DNA of 5,965 nucleotides from an uncultured Eubacteriales bacterium (lineage in GTDB: Bacteria; Bacillota; Clostridia; UMGS1810), in assembly GCA_902493665.1 (NCBI GenBank), contig CABUQL010000091.1:1-5965 (forward strand), read 5' to 3'. Positions 1 through 5,965 of this stretch are shown here, piece by piece (within the stretch, counting starts at the first letter, position 1; every line of letters starts with the position of its first letter). The position numbers and the translations under genes are program-made. Under the pieces are notes generated by a model that saw nothing but the letters and a program-made list of their open reading frames with translations, was not told the origin of the DNA and did no database searches.

Positions 1-1221
1 CATATTCATAATGGTGGACTTTCCGCTTCCCGACGCACCGACAAACGCAATACATTCGCCTTCTTTAACGTGAAGTGTAAAGTTGCTTATTACGTCTTTT
101 TCGGCATTTGGGTATCTGTAATAAACATCGTCAAAATAAACAGTACCGTGAACATAGCGGAGTCTGATTTTTCCTCTGTTATCCTCAACGTCGCCCGACA
201 TCATTATTTCCGATACCGAACGGAGCGATTCCATGCCTTTTGCAATTTCGGGATAAATATTTATAAGGTTCTGGATATCGCCGCTGATGATATTAAAATA
301 AGTCTGATACAAAACGATATCGCCGACGCCGATTTTGCCGTTTATTGCAAGATATCCCGTAAACAAAAGACAAATACCGCTTAAAAGCTTACTCAAAACC
401 CACGAAAACGAGCCGAAATAAGCGTTTGCCTTATCAACGCCGAGACCTTTCTCGGTAAGCTTTTTAATGTTTTCGTCAAGATGTGCTATTTCTTCTTCTT
501 CAAGACCGTGCGCTTTTGTAATCGGAATCATTTCAAGCATATTTGTAACACGTGCCGAAATGTTTTCCGCCTCACTTCTGAATTTATTGTTTGTGCTTCG
601 CATTTTCTTTCTGAAAACATAAACAAGTCCGACGTTAATCGGAATTACAAACAAGAAAAAAATTGTAACCGTTCCGCTTTTTGCAAGCGAAATACCTATT
701 GAAATAAGAGCGCCTATAATGCTCGGAATTACGTTTTTTATGCATCTGTTATTAAGAAGTTCAACCGCTTCTATATCACGCATAAATTTTGACTGGATTT
801 TACCCGATTCCATTTCTTTATGATATGTAACCGAAAGATGCTGAAGCTTTCTTACAAGTGTGCTTCTAAGTCCCGCACCGATGTTTCTGAGCATTTTATC
901 GGTATACCTTGCATAAATCATATGCGTCGGTATATTTTGAAGAGTTACGGCAAAAAGCACGAGTGTGTTTATAATCATTTTAACGAGTGCGCCGTCTTTC
1001 TGCTCGGTTGCAAGCGTTATAATGTTTGCCGTAAGAATAGGAATAATCCAGTTTGGCGATGCTTTTACAACATACATTATTGACGAAATAATGATTTTGT
1101 ACCAGTGCATCTTAAGCAGCTTTGACAAAAATCCGTTGCCGCCGTTTTTTTGATTTTTTTCTTCATCAAAAAGTTTTTCATAATCCGGAATTGCGTATGC
1201 GTCAGTTTTTTGGGCTGACAT
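1..1221 (-). CDS. ABC exporter half-transporter (fused permease/ATPase), 3' end outside window
   Basis: This gene reads from ATG at 1221 leftward for 407 codons without a stop and runs off the window edge. An N-terminal soluble stretch (residues 1-40) is followed by hydrophobic segments near residues 42-67, 82-98, 163-182, 185-203, 272-292 and 293-312, matching a six-helix type I exporter domain. The nucleotide-binding domain begins near residue 355. An A-loop tyrosine lies in YYRYP (367-371), and Walker A is GASGSGKST (395-403), with Lys401 binding ATP phosphates. Q-loop, signature, Walker B and H-loop fall outside the window, so about 180 residues are missing by comparison with the usual 570-600. 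The family works as homo- or heterodimers in the cytoplasmic membrane, exporting lipids, peptides or drugs. The substrate cannot be read from this sequence, and a partner gene may follow beyond the edge. The start is supported by GGAGTGA five bases upstream and a consensus promoter. Confidence 0.95.
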   Translation of the reverse strand, partial: MSAQKTDAYAIPDYEKLFDEEKNQKNGGNGFLSKLLKMHWYKIIISSIMYVVKASPNWIIPILTANIITLATEQKDGALVKMIINTLVLFAVTLQNIPTHMIYARYTDKMLRNIGAGLRSTLVRKLQHLSVTYHKEMESGKIQSKFMRDIEAVELLNNRCIKNVIPSIIGALISIGISLAKSGTVTIFFLFVIPINVGLVYVFRKKMRSTNNKFRSEAENISARVTNMLEMIPITKAHGLEEEEIAHLDENIKKLTEKGLGVDKANAYFGSFSWVLSKLLSGICLLFTGYLAINGKIGVGDIVLYQTYFNIISGDIQNLINIYPEIAKGMESLRSVSEIMMSGDVEDNRGKIRLRYVHGTVYFDDVYYRYPNAEKDVISNFTLHVKEGECIAFVGASGSGKSTIMNM

Positions 1222-1226
1222 AAAAA

Positions 1227-1233
1227 TCACTCC
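1227..1233 (-). promoter_or_regulatory. Ribosome binding site of the ABC transporter gene
   Basis: On the minus strand, GGAGTGA lies five T bases upstream of the ATG at 1221. The GGAG core to ATG distance is 8 nt, which is normal spacing. It fixes the start codon of a gene whose 3' end is not in the window. Confidence 0.85.
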
Positions 1234-1304
1234 AATTTAAATTTTTTGACGTATGTCTTAGTCAGATTTTTGAAAGAAAGCTTTTCTTTTTTATATTCTT
1301 TTTA

Positions 1305-1332
1305 ATTATACACTACCACAAAATTTTGTCAA
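1305..1332 (-). promoter_or_regulatory. Consensus sigma-A promoter for the ABC transporter gene
   Basis: Read on the minus strand, TTGACA (1332-1327) is followed by a 16-bp spacer and TATAAT (1310-1305). Both hexamers match the housekeeping consensus perfectly, and the spacer is one base shorter than the optimum. Transcription would start near 1297-1299, giving an A/T-rich leader of about 75 nt before the ATG. No riboswitch-like fold or clear operator is visible in that leader. Assignment rests on motif match only. Confidence 0.8.
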
Positions 1333-1350
1333 CAATATAAGCGTTTTTTA

Positions 1351-1379
1351 TTGATTTTTTTATATATCTGTATTAAAAT
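1351..1379 (+). promoter_or_regulatory. Candidate upstream promoter for the M18 aminopeptidase
   Basis: TTGATT (1351-1356, four of six consensus bases) is separated by 17 bp from TAAAAT (1374-1379, five of six). Spacing is optimal. It lies back to back with the minus-strand ABC promoter, the two -35 boxes being about 18 bp apart. The surroundings are very A/T-rich, so chance matches are likely and this competes with the TATAAT at 1404-1409. Confidence 0.45.
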
Positions 1380-1380
1380 A

Positions 1381-1409
1381 TTAAAGAAGAAAATAATACT
1401 GTGTATAAT
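1381..1409 (+). promoter_or_regulatory. Candidate proximal promoter for the M18 aminopeptidase
   Basis: A perfect -10 box TATAAT lies at 1404-1409. The -35 position 17 bp upstream is TTAAAG (1381-1386), only three of six consensus bases. Transcription from here would start near 1416 and give a leader of about 40 nt that includes the GC hairpin at 1426-1440. It may act alone or as a second start with the 1351-1379 promoter. Confidence 0.45.
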
Positions 1410-1425
1410 TTTAATTTTTATTTAA

Positions 1426-1440
1426 GCCGCATTTTGCGGC
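1426..1440 (+). promoter_or_regulatory. GC hairpin in the aminopeptidase mRNA leader
   Basis: GCCGCA (1426-1431) and TGCGGC (1435-1440) form a perfect 6-bp stem around a TTT loop, in otherwise very A/T-rich DNA. It ends five bases before the GGAG ribosome binding site (1446-1449). No T-tract follows, so it is not an intrinsic terminator for the plus strand. It could stabilise the 5' end of the mRNA or tune ribosome access; neither role can be shown from sequence. Confidence 0.4.
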
Positions 1441-1445
1441 GGATT

Positions 1446-1449
1446 GGAG
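1446..1449 (+). promoter_or_regulatory. Ribosome binding site deciding the aminopeptidase start
   Basis: GGAG lies six bases upstream of ATG 1456. Because it overlaps the alternative in-frame TTG at 1444-1446, it argues for the ATG and against the TTG. Confidence 0.8.
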
Positions 1450-1455
1450 ATAATT

Positions 1456-2811
1456 ATGAGCAAAGTATGCTGGAATGAAATTGACAAAGAAAAAGCTTAT
1501 GATTTTGCGGACGGTTACATTTCGTTTTTGAACAGTTCAAAAACCGAAAGACTATGTGCCGAAACATCGCTTGAGCTTGCAAAAATAAGCGGTTTTAAGT
1601 GCATATCGGAATTTGATTCGCTAAAAAGCGGCGACAAGGTTTACAAAATCAACCGTGACAAGAGTATCGCGCTTGCGATTATCGGAAAAACTCTTCCGAA
1701 AGACGGGTTCAACATTGTTGCGGCGCACATCGACAGTCCGAGAATCGATTTAAAGCCGAACCCCGTTTATGAGGATTTGGAGCTTGCGCTTTTTAAAACC
1801 CACTACTACGGCGGAATTAAGAAGTATCAGTGGACGGCAATGCCGCTTTCGCTTATCGGCGTTGTTATCAAAGAAGACGGCAGCAAAATAAACATTGCAA
1901 TCGGCGAAGACGAAACCGACCCGGTATTTACGATTACAGACCTTTTACCGCATCTTGCGGCGGAGCAGATGGCTAAAAAAATGTCGGAGGCGTTTACGGG
2001 CGAAGACTTAAACGTGCTTATAGGTTCAATCCCGACAGACTCGGAAAAAGACGCCGTCAAAGAAAACATTTTAAATCTTATAAAAGAAAAATACGGTTTT
2101 GACGAAGAGGATTTTGTAAGCAGCGAGCTTGAGCTTGTTCCCTCAATCAAAGCAAGAAACATAGGTTTTGATTCATCGCTTATCGGCTCTTACGGTCAGG
2201 ATGACAGGGTATGTGCGTACACATCGCTCTCTGCGATACTCGACACAGAAAACCCCGAAAGAACATGCGTTTGCTATCTTGCCGACAAAGAAGAAATCGG
2301 AAGCATGGGCAGCACGGGAACAAAGTCGATGTTTTTGGAAAGCTTTCTTGCAAAGCTCATATATCTTACAAAAGACAATTACAGCGACATGGATTTAAAG
2401 GACGCTTTTGAAAAATCGTTCTGTCTTTCCGCCGATGTTACGGCTGCATACGACCCGACTTACAAGAGTGTTTGCGAGGCGTTAAATTCAGCGTATGTCG
2501 GAGGCGGGCTTTGTCTTTGCAAGTACACCGGTGCAAGAGGCAAAAGTTCAACGAGCGATGCGAATGCCGAGTTTGTTGCAAAAACAAGAGGTATTTTTAA
2601 TGCAAACGGTGTAAAATGGCAGATTGCGGAGCTTGGAAAGGTTGACCAGGGCGGCGGCGGAACCGTTGCGCAGTACATTGCCAACTTAAACATCGAAACT
2701 CTTGACTGCGGCATACCGATTCTATCGATGCACTCGCCGTTTGAGGTTGCGTCAAAAGCTGACATTTACATGGGATACATCGGTTACAAATCTTTCCTTG
2801 AAAATGCCTGA
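1456..2811 (+). CDS. M18 family zinc aminopeptidase
   Basis: This complete gene encodes 451 residues, close to the usual 430-480 for M18 (aspartyl aminopeptidase-like) enzymes. These are cytosolic dizinc exopeptidases, usually large oligomers, that release N-terminal residues from peptides, often acidic ones. The expected metal and catalytic motifs appear in order: AAHIDSPRID (His91, Asp93), GQDDR (bridging Asp249 or Asp250), DKEEIGSMGS (Glu279 as general base, Glu280 as zinc ligand), SADV (zinc ligand Asp327) and MHSPFE (zinc ligand His426). The glycine-rich DQGGGGT (about 397-403) is also typical. No signal peptide or membrane segment is seen. The ATG at 1456 is chosen because GGAG lies at 1446-1449, six bases before it. 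An in-frame TTG at 1444 overlaps that site and would add four residues. The gene appears monocistronic: divergent from the ABC gene and closed by the terminator at 3103-3142. Exact peptide preference is inferred from the family only. Confidence 0.95.
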   Translation: MSKVCWNEIDKEKAYDFADGYISFLNSSKTERLCAETSLELAKISGFKCISEFDSLKSGDKVYKINRDKSIALAIIGKTLPKDGFNIVAAHIDSPRIDLKPNPVYEDLELALFKTHYYGGIKKYQWTAMPLSLIGVVIKEDGSKINIAIGEDETDPVFTITDLLPHLAAEQMAKKMSEAFTGEDLNVLIGSIPTDSEKDAVKENILNLIKEKYGFDEEDFVSSELELVPSIKARNIGFDSSLIGSYGQDDRVCAYTSLSAILDTENPERTCVCYLADKEEIGSMGSTGTKSMFLESFLAKLIYLTKDNYSDMDLKDAFEKSFCLSADVTAAYDPTYKSVCEALNSAYVGGGLCLCKYTGARGKSSTSDANAEFVAKTRGIFNANGVKWQIAELGKVDQGGGGTVAQYIANLNIETLDCGIPILSMHSPFEVASKADIYMGYIGYKSFLENA

Positions 2812-2837
2812 CTTACTTTTCTTGAAAGAAAAGTAAG
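2812..2837. repeat. Perfect palindrome abutting the aminopeptidase stop codon
   Basis: CTTACTTTTCT (2812-2822) pairs perfectly with AGAAAAGTAAG (2827-2837) around a TGAA loop. It begins on the base after the TGA stop. No T-tract follows on either strand, so a simple intrinsic terminator is unlikely. Its right arm runs directly into the 74-bp array. With one gap it also resembles the last 22 or so bases of the array unit (about 16 of 22 positions), so it may be a diverged or ancestral piece of the same element. An mRNA 3'-end stabiliser is another possibility. Confidence 0.75.
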
Positions 2838-3102
2838 CAAAAGAACTTACGATACCTTCGGGTAAATATAAGTAATCAAAATTGGAAGTACTTTTGGTAA
2901 ATTAATGCAAGCAAAAGAACTTACAATACCTTCGAGTTAGTTGAGGCAATCAAAAGCGGAAGTACTTTTGGTAAATTAATGCATGCAAAAGAATTTACGA
3001 TACCTTCGGGTAAGTTGAGGCAATCAAAAGCGAAAGTACTTTTAACAAATTAAAGCAAGCAAAAGAACTTACAATACATTCGGGTAAGTTGAGTAAAACA
3101 AA
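2837..3102. repeat. Tandem array of a 74-bp unit, about 3.6 copies
   Basis: Copies start at 2837, 2911, 2985 and 3059, each beginning GCAAAAGAA, with an exact 74-bp period and no indels. Copies 1 and 2 match at 63 of 74 positions and copies 2 and 3 at 64 of 74. Copy 4 fades out near 3102 in the A-tract of the terminator. Conserved blocks are the start (GCAAAAGAACTTAC), the TACCTTCGGG core and AGTACTTTT; the most variable block is unit positions 25-37. A period not divisible by three and the lack of a continuous frame argue against coding. Copies have no unique spacers, so it is not a CRISPR array. It would be transcribed as part of the aminopeptidase 3' untranslated region. The function is not recognised. 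Confidence 0.9.
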
Positions 3103-3142
3103 AAAATCCGGAAGCAACAAATTATTGTTGCTTCCGGATTTT
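3103..3142. terminator. Bidirectional intrinsic terminator between convergent genes
   Basis: The arms 3103-3120 and 3125-3142 form a perfect 18-bp stem with an ATTA loop. The core pairs TCCGGAAGCAACAA with TTGTTGCTTCCGGA. A T-rich tail follows on the plus strand (about 3139-3151), and an A-rich run precedes it (about 3096-3106), giving a T-tract on the minus strand. It can therefore end transcripts of both the aminopeptidase (stop about 290 bp upstream) and the GH10 gene (stop at 3246, about 100 bp away). The array lies on the aminopeptidase side of it. Confidence 0.92.
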
Positions 3143-3245
3143 AATTTTTTTATTCTGATTTTGCCGGCAATACGATAGCATTGCACATGCGTTTTTTCCA
3201 AGCTTTTTATAAAAAAGCGTCTATAGGATCATAGAATCTTCTCTA
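3143..3245. other. 3' untranslated region of the GH10 gene, mostly featureless
   Basis: About 100 bp lie between the terminator and the GH10 stop codon. The only structures seen are a weak A/T hairpin (GCTTTTT at 3202-3208 with AAAAAGC at 3212-3218), with no T-tract after it on the minus strand, and a 5-bp stem GCAAT/ATTGC at 3167-3184. Neither is convincing as a terminator. No gene or RNA family is recognised. Confidence 0.5.
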
Positions 3246-5965
3246 TTAGTCAAGTGTAATTGTGATTGTGTTGTCATTACCCTTGTAGCAAGGAACTGAA
3301 ACTGTTTTTGTTTTACCGTCTTTAGTTGTTACGGTAATATCGTAATCACCGTAGTATCCGCGTGTGCTGAACGATCCGTCGGCGCTTGTTGTGCCGCTTT
3401 CCTGTGTCCACCATTTATTGTAGATAAGATCCTGCCATGCATTAAGTCCGGGTTTTTCGTTCCAGTTGTTGTCATACATTACATATCTGCCTCCGGGACC
3501 GCCTTTGTAACCCCACATAATGAATCCGTCAACAGATTCCTGTGCAAAAGATGCTATAAGTATGTCTCTTGTGTAGTTACCCTGGAGCTTTGTATCATTT
3601 GTTGCAAAATCGTATTCGGTGATTTTCAAACGTTTGCCGTATTTTTCGTCAAGTTTGTTGTAGAACGCAATTACGTCTTCAATATTTACAACTGAGCTGT
3701 AGTGCGACTGAAGCCCGATTCCGTCAAAATCAACCTTGTTTTTATACATTGTGTCAAGAAGAGCAAAAAGCTCGTCGTTTGTTTTGAAGTCGTTGTAGTA
3801 GAGTTTTGCATCTTTTCCGAGCGCTTCTCTTGCCATATCAAACCATTCGTTAATGATTTCTCTGCCGTATTTGTCCTGAAGTTCCTTGTTGTTACAAGCT
3901 TCGTTTAATACATCCCATTCGCTGATGTATTTTGATAAATCCGAAGTGATTTCGTTAATGTGCTTTTTCGTAACTTCCTGTACGCCTGCTTTGTCATTTG
4001 CAAGTGTAAGTTTTACAATTTCTTCGGGAACGGAAGTGTTTTCTTTCCATTTGCCGGTTGCGCTGTCATATGTCTTTTCAAGGCCTCTGTCCCAAACGAG
4101 AACGTGTCCTCTTAAGTTTTTAATTCCGATATTTGTAAGCTTTTCAAGAAGCGCCTTTGTTGTAGAGGGGTTCTTTTCGTATTCAACCCATTTTGTGTGG
4201 TTTTCCAAAACCGCACTGTTAAAGTTTTTCTGAATAACGCTTGCATGATCGCCGCTTAAAACACCCGAGTTTACGGCAGTTCCGAAATTAAATTCGTGTT
4301 CATACATATTAACGTCAACTTTAGCGTCTGTAACTGCGTTTCCTTGAGCGTCTTTAACGATAACTTTAATATCGCCTTTTCTTATTTTTTCAATTCTGTC
4401 CCAAGCTTCTTTTCTCCATTTTGCGTCTTTGTTAAGTGTAGGAACGTTTCCTGCATTTGTGGGCATATCGTCAATTGAAACGTTTTTTCCATAGTTTACA
4501 ATTTCATATCCGCCAAACTCAACTGTCTGGAGATAGTAACCAAGTCTAACCGTTGCTCTTGTGTAATTATTTTTAAATGTGAACGGGAAGTAAGCAACAT
4601 TCCAGGAACGTCCGTTTGTTACATTACCTGTAACGCTCTTTGTATACTGTCCGCCGTTTTCTTCAACAACAACCTGAATCTGACCGTTCTGAGATTCGTC
4701 ATTTCCGCCGTCAAGCGTTCTCATATAAATTTTGAGGAGGCAAACATCGCCTTCTGTACCTTTTCCTTCAAGAGGAGCGCCCATGTCTATCTGATATCCG
4801 TATGGGTTTTTCGGAAGGTTTGTAACTTTTGCTCTTATTGCTTTTTTGAACGGCTGATCAGCAACATCAACTATTTCAATTGTGCCGTATTCAGATGTTT
4901 TATTCTCTTCCGCTTTCTTTAAGAGAAGGCTGTCGTCAAGCATTACAGTTCCTTTGGGAAGATTTGCAATAAGTTCGTCGTTTGATTTTCCGCCGCCGTA
5001 TTCATAAAATACGAGATCTTCATAACCTTTGCCTGTTGTAAAGTTTGTGGGAACGGGTCTGTGACCGTTTTTAACTTCGGAAACAGAGAATTTTGAATCC
5101 GAAGGCTGAGCCGGTGTTGAAGGTTCATTTCCCGAATCGGCAAGTTTGCCTTCATAAATTTTAACATCGTCCATGTAAAGCGTCGGTGCGCATTTTGAAC
5201 TAGCCGGACGCTGGTCAATACCAACCTGTGTGATTTCTTCGTTGTCGTATGTATATTCAAATTCAATTTTTGTCCATGTTTTTGCCGCAACGTTTACTTC
5301 TTTGCTTGCAGCCGGTTTAAATGCATTTGCCTTGCCTACATCGCTGTATGCTCCGATACCTACTTTTTCAGCGGCTTCGGGCGAATAAACATAAGCTGAA
5401 ACAACGTATGTTTTCCCTTTTTGTGCACCTTTGAATGCATCTTTTAATTTAACTCTGTGGTCGGCTTTTGTTCTGTTTGCCATTTTAAGTGACTGACCGT
5501 TACCTGTTGTGTGGTCAACATCTTTTGAAAGTGAAACTTCACTGGGTTTGTATTCCGCACCCGTGATAAATTCAGAGTTGTTTTCAAATTTTGTAAGGTT
5601 GTCAAAATTCATTTCAAAAATTGTTTCGCCGATGGCATTTGTTGTGATGATAACTGTCTGGGTATCATTATCCCAGTCAACTTTTGCGCCGAGCGATTCC
5701 GAAATGAATCTTACCGGAACAAGTGTTCTGTCGTTTATAAGTTTTGCGGGAACGTCAAGCGTTACATCTTTTCCGTTTACCTTTGCAACTGTGTTTTCTA
5801 TCTGGATTTCAACTGTTGTTGATCCGAGTACACCTGTTGCGGTGTTAGTGTCGTTATTCCAGTCTACCTTTGCTCCGAGAGCTTCAAATATTGCTCTTAC
5901 CGGAACGAGTGTTCTGTCGTTTACAAGAACGGGGGGTTGGTCCATTGTAAGACTTTTGCCGTTTA
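3246..5965 (-). CDS. Modular GH10 family (xylanase-type) surface protein, N-terminus outside window
   Basis: The stop is TAA at 3248-3246. The frame is still open at 5965, so the ATG at 5945 is internal; residues are numbered from it here. Residues 1-101 hold copper amine oxidase N-terminal/stalk repeats (NDRTLVPVR at 71-79, matching 9-17). Residues about 106-267 look like a CBM4/9/22-type jelly-roll carbohydrate-binding module, ending YMDDVKIYEG. A Pro/Ser linker lies near 268-285, and about 305-497 is a second beta-rich binding-like module. The GH10 barrel spans about 510-845: ENHTKW (581-586), GHVLVW (613-618), acid/base Glu682 in WDVLNEA, LQSHY (745-749), nucleophile Glu777 in ITEYD and MWG (810-812). 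A C-terminal beta domain follows (about 850-899). The family hydrolyses beta-1,4-xylan with retention of configuration. An extracellular site and an upstream signal peptide are inferred. Tandem CBMs suggest insoluble plant fibre. Substrate is less sure than family, since the usual WH after GHxLV is WD here. Confidence 0.93.
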   Translation of the reverse strand, partial: NGKSLTMDQPPVLVNDRTLVPVRAIFEALGAKVDWNNDTNTATGVLGSTTVEIQIENTVAKVNGKDVTLDVPAKLINDRTLVPVRFISESLGAKVDWDNDTQTVIITTNAIGETIFEMNFDNLTKFENNSEFITGAEYKPSEVSLSKDVDHTTGNGQSLKMANRTKADHRVKLKDAFKGAQKGKTYVVSAYVYSPEAAEKVGIGAYSDVGKANAFKPAASKEVNVAAKTWTKIEFEYTYDNEEITQVGIDQRPASSKCAPTLYMDDVKIYEGKLADSGNEPSTPAQPSDSKFSVSEVKNGHRPVPTNFTTGKGYEDLVFYEYGGGKSNDELIANLPKGTVMLDDSLLLKKAEENKTSEYGTIEIVDVADQPFKKAIRAKVTNLPKNPYGYQIDMGAPLEGKGTEGDVCLLKIYMRTLDGGNDESQNGQIQVVVEENGGQYTKSVTGNVTNGRSWNVAYFPFTFKNNYTRATVRLGYYLQTVEFGGYEIVNYGKNVSIDDMPTNAGNVPTLNKDAKWRKEAWDRIEKIRKGDIKVIVKDAQGNAVTDAKVDVNMYEHEFNFGTAVNSGVLSGDHASVIQKNFNSAVLENHTKWVEYEKNPSTTKALLEKLTNIGIKNLRGHVLVWDRGLEKTYDSATGKWKENTSVPEEIVKLTLANDKAGVQEVTKKHINEITSDLSKYISEWDVLNEACNNKELQDKYGREIINEWFDMAREALGKDAKLYYNDFKTNDELFALLDTMYKNKVDFDGIGLQSHYSSVVNIEDVIAFYNKLDEKYGKRLKITEYDFATNDTKLQGNYTRDILIASFAQESVDGFIMWGYKGGPGGRYVMYDNNWNEKPGLNAWQDLIYNKWWTQESGTTSADGSFSTRGYYGDYDITVTTKDGKTKTVSVPCYKGNDNTITITLD
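5710..5923 (-). repeat. 186-bp spaced direct repeat encoding stalk-domain units
   Basis: The 28-bp blocks at 5710-5737 and 5896-5923 differ at one base and lie 186 bp (62 codons) apart. Both encode the NDRTLVPVR segment, and the DNA for the following GAKVDW parts (about 5671-5692 and 5858-5880) is also similar. This is the internal repeat of the stalk domain in the GH10 protein. The near-identical DNA suggests recent duplication, gene conversion or strong codon constraint. The array may continue beyond 5965, where the frame reads NGKSLT before the Met at 5945. Confidence 0.85.

Noticed and set aside
70..1153. Several plus-strand open frames of 60-104 codons
   Set aside because: They lie antisense to the ABC transporter, whose translation is continuous and clearly homologous; the plus-strand products are low-complexity and lack ribosome binding sites.
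1444..1446. TTG as the aminopeptidase start
   Set aside because: It overlaps the GGAG ribosome binding site that is correctly spaced for ATG 1456.
1827..2765. Open frames in other frames inside the aminopeptidase gene, on both strands
   Set aside because: They overlap a complete M18 gene with all metal-binding motifs and show no protein-like motifs.
2837..3102. CRISPR array
   Set aside because: The whole 74-bp unit is repeated with scattered substitutions. There is no short identical repeat separated by unique spacers, and no cas gene nearby.
2995..3201. Minus-strand open frame of 68 codons across the array and terminator
   Set aside because: It runs through tandem repeats of a non-triplet period and a perfect terminator hairpin, with no ribosome binding site or recognisable protein.
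3202..3218. Separate terminator just after the GH10 stop
   Set aside because: The stem is only A/T-rich, and on the minus strand it is followed by TTGG and A bases rather than a T-tract; the 3103-3142 hairpin is far better.
3702..5290. Open frames antisense to or out of frame with the GH10 gene
   Set aside because: The GH10 frame is continuous with recognisable domains throughout; the others are shadows.
5943..5945. ATG as the start of the GH10 protein
   Set aside because: The frame stays open to the window edge and upstream codons read NGKSLT, fitting the stalk domain. No signal peptide follows this Met, so it is internal.

Overview
The window looks like chromosomal DNA of a low-GC, Gram-positive anaerobe of the Clostridia type, probably a fibre-degrading gut or rumen lineage. 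This is inferred from A/T-rich intergenic DNA, sigma-A type promoters, GGAG-type ribosome binding sites, an M18 aminopeptidase of the kind common in clostridia, and a secreted-type GH10 enzyme with a 'copper amine oxidase N-terminal'/stalk domain. The sequence alone does not fix a genus.

Layout: (1) Positions 1-1221, minus strand: the N-terminal 407 codons of an ABC exporter half-transporter (six-helix membrane domain fused to an ATPase domain), cut by the window edge just after Walker A. (2) Positions 1222-1455: a divergent promoter region. The ABC gene has a perfect TTGACA/TATAAT promoter, and the plus-strand gene has two candidate promoters and a small GC hairpin just before its ribosome binding site. 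(3) Positions 1456-2811, plus strand: a complete M18 zinc aminopeptidase of 451 residues. (4) Positions 2812-3245: a convergent intergenic region. It holds a perfect palindrome touching the aminopeptidase stop codon, a tandem array of about 3.6 copies of a 74-bp unit, and a strong 18-bp hairpin with T-tracts on both strands that should serve as a bidirectional terminator. (5) Positions 3246-5965, minus strand: most of a large modular GH10 (endo-beta-1,4-xylanase family) protein, open at its N-terminus.

The three genes do not form one operon. The ABC gene and the aminopeptidase diverge, and the aminopeptidase and the GH10 gene converge on the shared terminator. Their likely roles are export of an unknown substrate, intracellular peptide turnover, and extracellular hemicellulose hydrolysis. 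No pathway link between them is visible. The least explained feature is the 74-bp array, which would be transcribed as the 3' end of the aminopeptidase mRNA. The GH10 protein is notable for its surface-type modular design and a substitution at a usually conserved active-site position.
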